A stretch of 64,000 bases of DNA from an uncultured Monoglobus sp. (GTDB taxonomy: Bacteria; Bacillota; Clostridia; Monoglobales; Monoglobaceae). A program made the translations under genes and the position numbers. Location of the stretch: positions 174,458 through 238,457 of the forward strand of contig CANRBF010000003.1 of assembly GCA_947628795.1 (NCBI GenBank). The letters run 5' to 3'. Shown here in pieces: positions 19,246-28,900 of the stretch; the first letter of the stretch is position 1, and the number at the start of each line of letters is the position of its first letter. A model generated the notes under the pieces. The model did not search any database and was not told where the DNA came from. It saw nothing but the letters and a program-made list of their open reading frames with translations.

Positions 19246-20763
19246 TTAAATGTCAAGTCTGTAAACACCGCTCGGGCCGGCTCCGAAGGCCACGGTGCCG
19301 TCCGTGTCGGTCCTGAGTACCGCCGCCTCGGCCGCCGCCAGACGGCTCAGCGCCTTTTCGGTGGGGTGGCCGTACTGATTGCCCGCGCCGACCGAGATCA
19401 CAGCGTATGTCGGGCGAACCGCGCTCAAAAACTCCGCGGTGCTTGATGACGAGGAGCCGTGATGGCCCACCTTCAAGACGTCCGCCTTGAGCTTATCGTA
19501 GGCAGCGGCGCAGAGCTGCTTTTCGACCTCTTTTTCCGCGTCGCCCATAAACAGGAACACGCTGCCGCCATAGGCTATACGCGTCACGACCGAGCAGTTG
19601 TTAAGGTCCTCGTAAAGGGTAACGGGCGCCAAAAACTCTATCGTGTACGAGCCGTTCTCGAGCGTCATTCCCGACGATGCGGGATAGGTCACTATCTGCT
19701 TGTCTATAAGCTTTTGCAGCATTTTTTCAAAGGTCCGCGTGGTCGCCGACGCGTCGGGCATATAGAATACGCCTATGCTGAAATTGTCAAGCACGTCGAG
19801 CATACCGCCTATATGGTCGGCGTGGGGGTGGGTGGTGAGCACATAGTCTATGCGCGAGTGCCCCAGCCCTTTTATAAACGAGCAGACCGCCGCGCCGTGC
19901 TCCGCGGTGCCCGCGTCGATCAGCATGGTCTTTCCGTCGGGGAACTCGATAAACTCCGAATCGCCCTGACCCACGTCTATAAAATAAACTTTCATATCAG
20001 AAATGCCGGAGGCGATCTCTTCCGGCATTCCTTTTTGAATTTGGTTTTCAGCTTGATCGCTCTCGTGGAGCAGCACCTCTCCGCCGCCGAAACCGCTCAT
20101 GTCAAGATACGCGGTACCGCTTTCGGGAAAGGCTCTGCACAGCACGGCGCAGACCTCGCAGCGGATGATAGGGTCGGAGCCCTCAAAGGTTCCCTGCTGC
20201 GTTCCGGTTATGTAGCCGCGCTTTACCGCCTCGGCTATGTACGGCCTGTCCTGCTTGGGGATCGAAGCGTAGTCATAAAACACGTCGGACAGCAGATCGT
20301 CGCTTATCGGATAGTACGCCGACAGGTCATAGTTCAGCACTCTCATCAGCGCCACGGTGACGTCGCCTCTGGTGGCGGGGTCCTCGGGCTTGAAATATAT
20401 TCTCGAGTCTCCCGCGGTGGTGCTCTGGTAGCCCGGCATCTGCGCGGTTATCGCGTTGATATACGGCAGGTACCACTGATTGACATCAAGGTCGGCGTAC
20501 GGGCTGGTCCTGGCGCTCGACAGGGGAATGCCCGCCGCGTTGACAAGCATTTTTGCGTACTCGCAGCGCAGAACGTTGTCGTTCGGCAGAAAATATCCGT
20601 CGCCGTAGCCCGAGACTATTCCGCGGGCCTCGAGGCTGGTGATATAGGGCGCCGCCCAAAAATCGTCGGCCACGTCGTAAAACGCGGTGGCGGACGCCGA
20701 AAACATGCTGAGGCATATCAGCGATATAATCAGAAATGCCGCGGCAATTTTGTTTTTTCGCAT
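19246..20763 (-). CDS. Secreted SLH-domain ComEC-like metallo-beta-lactamase hydrolase
   Basis: 505 residues. A signal peptide (about 1-27) is followed by three SLH repeats (about 28-85, 88-145, 158-212; the GYGDGYFLPNDNVLRCEYA type) and a metallo-beta-lactamase domain from about 257 to the end. The domain has VYFIDVGQGDS, the metal motif THPHADH (His312, His314, Asp316, His317), FMGDAEKEVE and KVGHHGS. The order DVGQGD / HxHxDH / GDxE / GHHGS matches the extracellular nuclease-like domain of ComEC/Rec2. The SLH part should tie it to the outer wall. AAAGGAG precedes the ATG; a perfect promoter lies at 20836-20864. Substrate unknown. Confidence 0.88.
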   Translation of the reverse strand: MRKNKIAAAFLIISLICLSMFSASATAFYDVADDFWAAPYITSLEARGIVSGYGDGYFLPNDNVLRCEYAKMLVNAAGIPLSSARTSPYADLDVNQWYLPYINAITAQMPGYQSTTAGDSRIYFKPEDPATRGDVTVALMRVLNYDLSAYYPISDDLLSDVFYDYASIPKQDRPYIAEAVKRGYITGTQQGTFEGSDPIIRCEVCAVLCRAFPESGTAYLDMSGFGGGEVLLHESDQAENQIQKGMPEEIASGISDMKVYFIDVGQGDSEFIEFPDGKTMLIDAGTAEHGAAVCSFIKGLGHSRIDYVLTTHPHADHIGGMLDVLDNFSIGVFYMPDASATTRTFEKMLQKLIDKQIVTYPASSGMTLENGSYTIEFLAPVTLYEDLNNCSVVTRIAYGGSVFLFMGDAEKEVEKQLCAAAYDKLKADVLKVGHHGSSSSSTAEFLSAVRPTYAVISVGAGNQYGHPTEKALSRLAAAEAAVLRTDTDGTVAFGAGPSGVYRLDI

Positions 20764-20835
20764 TTTAATGTCTCCTTTTCGCGTTATTTTTCACTGTTAT
20801 ACTGTTATTTTGATATATTTCGGGTCATTTACGCT

Positions 20836-20864
20836 ATTATAACATTAGATTTAATATTTGTCAA
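20836..20864 (-). promoter_or_regulatory. Consensus promoter for the SLH-hydrolase unit
   Basis: TTGACA (20859-20864), 17 bases, TATAAT (20836-20841) on the minus strand. It should drive the hydrolase, DUF3006, HD and ttcA genes. Confidence 0.85.
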
Positions 20865-20877
20865 CAAAATAAAAATA

Positions 20878-20906
20878 TTGATTTATCGCGGCGCAAGTGG
20901 TATAAT
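20878..20906 (+). promoter_or_regulatory. Promoter for mntP unit
   Basis: TTGATT (20878-20883), 17 bases, TATAAT (20901-20906). The leader to ATG 20945 is about 30 bases, too short for a manganese riboswitch. Confidence 0.75.
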
Positions 20907-20944
20907 TAAACAAATGAGCGTATTTTTTTGACAGGGGAGATTTT

Positions 20945-21514
20945 ATGAGTTTTTACGAGGTGTTTCTGATAGCGGTCGGCCTCGCGATGGACGCCTTCGC
21001 GGTGTCGGTCTGCAAGGGGCTTAAAATGCGCAAAGTGGATTTCAAATACACGCTGATAATCGCGTTCTTTTTCGGGTTCTTTCAGGCGATGATGCCCGCG
21101 ATAGGCTGGCTGGCGGGGCGGCAATTCGAGAGTTATATAAACAGCGTCGACCACTGGATTGCCTTTATACTGCTGGCGTTTATCGGCGGCAAAATGGTGT
21201 GGGACGCGCTGCACGAAAACGAGGCCGATGACAGCGCGATAGTCTATGACTTCAAAGAGATAACCATGCTGGCGGTCGCCACCAGTATCGACGCTCTGGC
21301 GGTCGGCGTGTCGTTCGCTTTCTTAGAGGTCAGCATAATCCCCTCGGCCTCGGCGATAGGCGTCATAACGTTTCTGCTGTCGATAGTCGGGGTGATGATA
21401 GGCAACCGCTTCGGCATGAGGTTCAAGACCAAGGCCGAGGTCGCGGGCGGCGTGATACTAATTTTGATAGGACTTAAGATCCTGCTTGAAGGACTTAGCA
21501 TAATCAATTTTTAA
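20945..21514 (+). CDS. mntP: Manganese efflux pump MntP
   Basis: A 189-residue membrane protein with six predicted helices. The duplicated signature AxxxDAFAVS (LAMDAFAVSVCKG near 16-28) and SIDALAVGVSFAF contains the membrane Asp residues needed for Mn(II) export in E. coli MntP. Length is normal. AGGGGAG precedes the ATG. The expected yybP-ykoY manganese riboswitch is not present in the short leader, so control must be by another route. Confidence 0.93.
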   Translation: MSFYEVFLIAVGLAMDAFAVSVCKGLKMRKVDFKYTLIIAFFFGFFQAMMPAIGWLAGRQFESYINSVDHWIAFILLAFIGGKMVWDALHENEADDSAIVYDFKEITMLAVATSIDALAVGVSFAFLEVSIIPSASAIGVITFLLSIVGVMIGNRFGMRFKTKAEVAGGVILILIGLKILLEGLSIINF

Positions 21515-21526
21515 GGAGATGAAAAA

Positions 21527-22261
21527 ATGAAAGAGGAACTTTACACCATACCGGTGAACGAGGCGCTTGAACAAGACGGTGAATGTCTGTTCTGCACGCT
21601 GAACAAAAAACTGGAATCGGATATACTGAACTATATCCTCGGCCCATCCTACATGGAGGAGGACATCAGAGGCGAGACCGACAAGCTGGGCTTCTGCAAA
21701 AAGCACTACGAGCAGATGTACGGCGAGCAGAACCGCCTGGGCGTGGCGCTGATGGCGAGCACGCACCTAAAGCACGTCCGCGGCGAGCTTAAAAAGCTGC
21801 TTGACCGGGAGGCGGCGCAAAAGCCCGCGAAAAAGGGACTGTTCAAAAAGGCGGACGATGGCGATTCGCCCGCGCACGCGTACCTGACCGAGCTTGAGGG
21901 CTCGTGCTACGCCTGCAACCGCATGGAGAACCGCATGAAAAGCTATATCGGCACCTTCTTCCACCTCTGGAAAAAAGAGCCCGAATTCATCGAGAAAATA
22001 AAGAACTCCAAGGGCTTCTGCCTGGAGCATTTCAACATGCTGCTGGCGGAGGGCAAAAAGCGGCTGAGCGCGGCGGACTATGCCGAGCTGCTGAGCGTCA
22101 TAGCGCCCCTTGAAATGAAACAGCTTGACACCCTTCAGGAGGATGTGGACTGGTTCATACAGAAATTCGACTACCGCTTTAAGGACGAGCCCTGGAAAAA
22201 CTCAAAAGACGCGCTGCCGAGAGCCATACAGCGGCTGGCGGCCATAGATGTGGAGGACTGA
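21527..22261 (+). CDS. DUF6062 family cysteine-motif protein
   Basis: 244 residues, cytosolic. Two similar halves each hold a CxxC followed by a CxxH: Cys20/Cys23 with Cys57/His60, and Cys127/Cys130 with Cys164/His167. These look like two zinc or Fe-S sites made by duplication. The rest is helical and charged. It corresponds to the Clostridial DUF6062 family, whose function is not known. AAGGAG precedes the ATG; it lies 12 bases after mntP and two before the epimerase gene. Confidence 0.8.
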   Translation: MKEELYTIPVNEALEQDGECLFCTLNKKLESDILNYILGPSYMEEDIRGETDKLGFCKKHYEQMYGEQNRLGVALMASTHLKHVRGELKKLLDREAAQKPAKKGLFKKADDGDSPAHAYLTELEGSCYACNRMENRMKSYIGTFFHLWKKEPEFIEKIKNSKGFCLEHFNMLLAEGKKRLSAADYAELLSVIAPLEMKQLDTLQEDVDWFIQKFDYRFKDEPWKNSKDALPRAIQRLAAIDVED

Positions 22262-22263
22262 CC

Positions 22264-22896
22264 GTGCGTATAGTTTCAGCCTCCGAGATGAAGGAGATAG
22301 AAAGAGCCGCTTTTGAGCGCGGCATGTCTTACTGTGACATGATGGAAAACGCGGGCAGAGCCGCCGCGGAATACATAAAAGACAACACCAAGAACTTTGA
22401 GACCAAGCTTTGCCTGATCGTCGTGGGCACCGGAAACAACGGCGGCGACGGCTATGTGGCGGCGAGATACATAAAAAATTTCGGCGGCACGCCCATAATC
22501 ATGATGGCGGCGGGCGAGCCGAAAACGCCCGACGCGATAAAGAATTTCGAGCTGGCGAAAGCTATGGGGATCGAGATGATCAAGTTTGACCCGAAGATAA
22601 GCGCGGCCGTGATATACGGCTGCGATGTGATAGTCGACTGCGTGTACGGCACGGGCTTTCACGGCGCGATCAGAGACAGCGTGAGGCCGCTGTTTGACAT
22701 TATAAACGACAGCGACGCGGTGAAGTTCTCGGTGGATATACCCAGCGGCGTGCCCGATTCGGGCAGCCCCGCCGAGGGCGCGATAAAGGCTGACCACACC
22801 ATAGCCGTGCAGTACCTAAAGCGCGCCCATATCTCCGCCCTTGACCACTGCGGCAGGATAACGACAATTGATATCAACATAGGGATGAATGAATAA
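22264..22896 (+). CDS. nnrE: NAD(P)H-hydrate epimerase, stand-alone
   Basis: 210 residues of the YjeF_N fold, which interconverts R and S forms of hydrated NAD(P)H. Motifs: start SASEMKEIERAAFERGMS, NAGRAAAEYI, GTGNNGGDGYVAARYI (the phosphate loop), VDCVYGTGF, and SVDIPSGVPD. Most Firmicutes carry this domain fused to the ADP-dependent dehydratase (NnrD); here the protein ends right after the epimerase domain, so the dehydratase must be encoded elsewhere or be missing. The start is GTG 22264, two bases after the DUF6062 stop. Confidence 0.9.
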   Translation: MRIVSASEMKEIERAAFERGMSYCDMMENAGRAAAEYIKDNTKNFETKLCLIVVGTGNNGGDGYVAARYIKNFGGTPIIMMAAGEPKTPDAIKNFELAKAMGIEMIKFDPKISAAVIYGCDVIVDCVYGTGFHGAIRDSVRPLFDIINDSDAVKFSVDIPSGVPDSGSPAEGAIKADHTIAVQYLKRAHISALDHCGRITTIDINIGMNE

Positions 22897-22907
22897 GCGC
22901 TACGCAC

Positions 22908-22938
22908 TAAAGCGGGCGGCAGATTGCCGCCCGCTTTA
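22908..22938. terminator. Bidirectional terminator between convergent genes
   Basis: A perfect 14-bp inverted repeat, TAAAGCGGGCGGCA and its complement around GAT. It has A runs on the 5' side and T runs on the 3' side, so it works for nnrE on the plus strand and for the surface giant on the minus strand. Confidence 0.85.
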
Positions 22939-22969
22939 GGCTTATTTAATTGGGAAGAATTAATTATTT

Positions 22970-25900
22970 TTAAAGTATCTCGCTTGCCGCCGACATGGGC
23001 GTCATTTCGCTCAGGCCGTTCCAGACCATAAGCTTTATGCTGCCCACCTCGACGCCCTTGGGGATGTCTATCGTGTTTGTAAACACGTAGTTAAGGTCGC
23101 TCAGATCCGCGTCCATCACAGACATACTCACAAGACAGTCGTTTTGGTCGTATACCGCCATGATTATGTTTACGGTCATCGGCTCTATCGCCGCTTCTTC
23201 GTTCGCGTTCTCAAGCGTCACATTCGCCGTCACCCTGCCTGTCGCCTCGTGCTTCTCGGTTATGTCATTACCGTTCGGGTCGGTCAGCATTACGTCGGAT
23301 CTAAGCTCAAGGTTCGAGTTGTTCGAGCCTATCAGCGTTATTATTCCGTCGGTTATATCAATGTTGTATTTATTGCCTGTTCCGGTTTCTATCTTAACGC
23401 TGTCTTTTTGGATCGAGATCGGATACTCGCCGTCCTCGTCGCTCTCAAGCGCCTTCAGGTTTATATCGCATACCTCGCCGCTCTCTATCGCAGCTCCGCT
23501 GTACAGCACCGTCACTTTTCCATCGCCGGCCGAGGTGAACAGATCGGACGCCTCCGCGCCTTCCGCAGGCGTTACCGACTGGTACTCAAACTTATCCGCG
23601 TCATAGTTTATCGTCAGCCTGTAGTCGGTTATCTTTTCTTCCGTGAAGATATATACCGGTACCGATATATTATCCCCCGCGGTTCCCGTAACGCTTCCGA
23701 GCGATACCGACGCGCTTCCCTTCTCTATCTCGGGAACAGTGTAGCTTATCTCGAATACATCGCTGTTTGTGTTTCCGCTCTTGACCGCTATCGCCTTTAT
23801 CGTTACGTTTGACGTTATCGCTATTCCTCCCGAGTATCTCTTGCTCTCAACGCTCGGCTCGCTGCCGTCGGTCGTGTAATATATCATCGCTCCGCTTGTG
23901 GGCGACTTGAGCGTTATTACCGTGCCCGTCTCGAGTTGGCCCGCATTGTGGCTGGCGCTCGGTTTTTCTGTCTCTGCCACGGTTATCTTTCCGCTGGCTA
24001 TCTTGCTGTTCTCGGCTCCGCTCTTTACGGCTATCGCCTTTATGGTCTTTGTTTCGCTCAATGTTATCGGACCGGTGTAGAGCGTGGAGCTGTCGCTCGG
24101 CGCGCTGCCGTCGTCGGTATAGTATATCGCTGCGCCCTCGGTCGCGCAGGTCAGCGTCACGGTCTTGCCTCCGATAAAGCTCGATATGCTTATCTTCGGC
24201 GTCTCCGCCGTGCCGCTCGTCTGCTCTTTTGCCGACACCGTCACGGTGAAGGTCGCAGAAAATCCGCTGTACGAAACGCTTATCGTCTGACTGCCCGCAT
24301 AATTCGGGTCGTAGCCCGAAACGGTGTAATCTTTGATCTCCTCGCTCGTGTCGTTGTTATAGAGCGCGGTCACGATCATGCCGCTTGTATCGAGCACCTC
24401 GCCCTGTATGTAAGCGCGCTTGTCGGGCTTTTGCGTAACCGATATGCCTATGAGTTTTTTGGCCTCGACATATACCGAAAAACTTGTGGTAAAGCCGTTA
24501 TATTCGACCGTCACATTCTGCATGCCGAGCTTTGACGGATCAAAGCCGCTCAGCGTGTAGTCGGTGATCTCCTCAAACGTGCCGTCGCTGTATATTCCCT
24601 CAACGACCAGGCCGTCGATATTGAGCGGCAATCCCTCGGTTACATTCGAATTCTTCGGCGCTGATTTAATTCTTATACCGTTTAAAACAACGGGAACTTT
24701 GGTCGGCTCGGGCGTGTCCGTGGGAACCGCGGTAGGCATCGGCGTCGGCGTGGACGTGGGCGCTTCCGTTGCGGGAGCCGCTGTGGGCGCCGCCGTAGGC
24801 GGAATTGTGGGGGCCGCGGTGGCGGGCACATCCGTGGCGGGCGGTTCCGTGATGGGCGTTGCGGTCGGTGCGGGAGCAGTTGTAGGAGCCGCGGTTGCCG
24901 TCGGCTCGGGCGTCTCGGTGGGAGACTCTGTCGGAGCAGCTGTGGCCGTCGGCTCGGGCGTCTCGGTGGGAGACTCTGTCGGAGCAGCCGTGGCTGTCGG
25001 CTCGGGCGTCTCGGTGGGAGACTCTGTCACCACGGGAGTTGGAATAGGCTTAAGCGTTGGCGTGGGAGTAGGGTCGGGCTCTTGTGTCGGATCGGGTGAA
25101 TACGACGGCTCCGCGGTAGGCTCGGGCGTCGGCATCGTCTCTTCATAGTGTATTGTTACATTTTCAAGACCATAATTGCTGTTTTCGTAGCGCTCTATCG
25201 CGTTCCACTCGTCTTCGGTTCCGGCATAATAAATATCCTTCAAATTTAGACCTGAGCCAAATGCTAAATTAGCAATCAATAATACACTTTTGGGGATCTC
25301 AACAGCTTCTAATCCGCTAGCTTCCAAAGCATAACAACCAATCTCTTTCACACCGTTCGACAAAATGATCCTGTTTAGCATAGCTCCATCAAAAGCGTTG
25401 TCACCTATTATTTCAACGCCGTCAGGAACTCTGTATTCCGACGCTTTTTTCCTATATGCAATAATTTCGGATTTATCTTTGTTAAACAGCACGCCGTCAA
25501 CGCTTGAAAAATTCGGATTATTTTCATCAACATTTATAAACAAATCAAGACCATCCTCAATACCGTCATAATACATCCAAAATGAGGGCATATGTATTTC
25601 CTTCACTGTCTCCGGAATAAAAACTTCATTCATAAACATACACCAAAAATTAATATTACTGCCTATTTCAGCTATGCCGCTTGATATTATCAATTTTCTC
25701 AAAGCTTTGCAATTTCCGGCAAAATTATCTCCTATGCGGGAAACTTTAACTCCGTTGACCTCGCCGGGAACAGTCAAGGTGCCGTATACATCGGTGCGGC
25801 ATGACGCGGCCTCCAAAGTTCCGTCAGGCAGCTCGTTGAAAGTTATATACTCAAGCGGATCTTCTATAACAGACTCTGGTGTATTACCGGCTTTCAGTTT

Positions 25901-28900
25901 CACAAGCTTATATGACCATGAGTAATAATTTTCAAAACCTGTATGCCCTTCATAATAATATATAATATCAGCCGAACCTATTTGGGAATCATCGTTTATT
26001 TTCGGGCAGTCGCCCATAAATATGAGTTCTATGCAGTCGCAAGTTGGAAACACATTTCTTTCAATTTCTTTAACACCCGCGGGAATCGTCAATTTTTCAA
26101 GACTCTGGCAGCCACTGAACATCTGAGCGGGAAGCTCCGCTAGGTTTTCGGACAATTTTACGTATGTTAAGTTTTCACATCCGTCAAATATTCCGAGCTT
26201 TCCAAAAAAAGTAAATTTATTCCCGGCGCCGACCTCGGTTACGCTGTCAGGCATAATAAATTCGGTCAAGGCGGTGCAATCGGCAAAAGCCCATATGCAT
26301 ATTCTTTGCAACCCATCATTCACTTTAACGCTTTCGAGCTCATAATTAAATGAAAACGCATTATCTCCGATTTCTACAACAGAGTCGGGAAAAACTACCT
26401 CGCGCGGCGAATGAAGCGGCGAATAAAACGCAAAATCACCGACATACTTCACCCCATCGGGTATTCTGTACGAGTCAACACTTCTGTTGGGCGGATAATA
26501 CAATAACCGGGTTTTATCTCTGTTAAAAACAACACCGTATTCATCAGACCACGCGTACGGATTATCATCATCTATCGATATATACTCCACGCCGGAATCC
26601 TGAAAACACGCCATTTCGTACATTTCATCGCGCACACCGATGAAATTTTTATGCACATTTATCCGTTTTATCATAGCGTGATGAAACGCGTATGACTCGA
26701 CATCGGTTATGTCCGACGGGATAGTATACTCGTCTACCGATCTGTCGGTAGGATAAAACACGATCCTTTTTCCATATCCTATATCCGTATAATCAGCGCA
26801 TAGCACACCATCGTCACAATAAAAAACGCTGTTGCCGCCGTCATTCATCGAAAACTCTCGAATAGTATCACAAATTAAACTATTTGAATACAAAACATTG
26901 ATATTGGAAGACAAATGCAGCTTTTTCAGAGAAGTGCCGCTGATAATATTTTCTCCAACATCTGTGACACTGTCCGGCATCACCAATTCATCCGAAAGAG
27001 AGACGCAGCCGTAAAACGCGTTGCTTTCTATTGACGTGATCCCGTTCGGTATATCCACAGATGTCAAGGATTTGCAATTATACAACAGTCCCATGGGTAT
27101 ACATTCAAGATTTTTTCCTAACTTTACGCTCTTTAAATTATTGACGCAAGAGAACGCGTAAGGAGAGATGCTTTTTACTGTTTCAGGAATATCGATACTG
27201 TCACACCGCGCATTTCTTTCCATTATGTAGATCCGACTCATATCCGCGGAATACAATACACCGTTTTCTTTCGTAAAATACGGATTTCCATCCTCCAGAT
27301 CAATATTATTCAAATTTTCCATCATTGAATTATTTGAAAAAAATCTGGCAGCCTTGGGAATATTTATCCTTTCAAGTTCAGGGCTGACACTCAAAAGTAT
27401 CGAGTCAATATATTCCATGCTCTCCGGCAAATGTATTTCTGTCACATATTCACAAAAAATATAGGGGCCGAAAATATAATCCAGATCCGCGCGCGAGCCC
27501 GTCACCGAATATGTCACGCCATTGTGAACTATAGTTTCGGGAATATCTATACTTTTTGTGGAATAATGTCCTGTGACAGTGATCCATACCTCTTTTCTGC
27601 GTGAATTGTTGACTTTTACGGTAAAGTAAGCCGAGTAATCGCTATCGCTAAAAGATTCAAAAGATTCATCTTTTCTAAATTCTTCTTCCCATGTTGTTCC
27701 AACGACATCACCCACGAAATCATCGGGAACAAATTCCTCGGAAGATAATTCCGGCAGATCGTATTGAAATTTTATTCCGGTTCCGTCGCTGCCGTTTATC
27801 GTTCTGTCCGCCCAATTTGAGCTGTCTGTCGCAAAATAATCGTACGCGCAGCCTTTCGGGTAAAACGGCCGATCGTCCCATGTCAGGTCCGCTTGATACC
27901 AGCTGTTGTTATCCAGTTTGACAGCGTTCCAAGAGTGATCCTCTCCGGCAAATCCGGTTATCAATATATTCTCAACGCCGAAATAATTCAGGAGCAGCTG
28001 ATAGGTTTTCGCGTATGACTCGCACACAACATCGGTTTCCGCGTCGCCGTCAAGGATGCCGACGATGTTGTGAGCATAGGGCGTGTCAAGCGGTTCGCCG
28101 TTTTGGTCGTATCCGTATTCCGCGTCGTCTATGATCTCATCATGCAGCGCCAAAGCGATCTCGTACGCCGAGGTCTCGCCTCCGATAATGTCAGCGTATG
28201 CCTTTATATTTTCGCTCATAGTGTTAGACAGGTCCGCTCGGACGCCGCCATCGGCATAATCCGAATATATGGGCGCATAAAACTTTTCCGCGCCATAGAT
28301 CGTTATCGCGTTTGACATCCAGTAAAATTCGGGATGATCCTGTCTGAACATATAGTATACTTCAGCCAGTTCATCACTTGTCAGCGACATAGCCGAAATG
28401 TCGATCTCGCTTATTATATAGCCCATCTCGGTTTCCGGAACATTTTGCGTGTCGGTCGAAAAAGCCTTGTTTATCTCCAAAAGCTTATCATAAAAACTTC
28501 TTCTGTCCTCCGGATTTGAGCGCAGCAAAAAATCGCGGTACGCGTAGTCGGTCCCGCAGTCAAATAAATTTTTCTCATCGGATGACAATGCCACAGGATT
28601 TTCCCGTATTTCAAAATCAACATCAATTTCTTCGTCGGTTTTAAGCACAACGGGCTTTTCGGTATCGTCATTGACTTTCACGTTTGTATCCTCGGCCTCG
28701 CTTAAGTCGGGCTCCGGATCAGAAAGGCTGTCAGCTATTACGCCGTTTGATGATATCACATGCGCGTCCGACAGAACCTTCGTTTCGCGCGCGTCGATTT
28801 CTTCCGCGGCGTTTTCGGAAAAACTCCGGTCCCCGTCATTAGCGCCCGGAATCCCATCAGTGATCGGCTCGGCTTCTATCCCCGCGGCCGGTTCATCCGA

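Noticed and set aside
20907..20944. Possible yybP-ykoY manganese riboswitch before mntP
   Set aside because: The leader after the promoter is about 30 bases, far too short, and no paired domain is visible.
24901..25028. Regular 48-base units taken as a possible CRISPR array
   Set aside because: The units are directly adjacent without spacers and encode an in-frame Pro/Thr linker.
24564..25148. 194-residue Gly/Val/Ser repeat frame on the plus strand
   Set aside because: It is the complement of the Pro/Thr linker of the surface giant; its repeats are exactly those of the sense strand.
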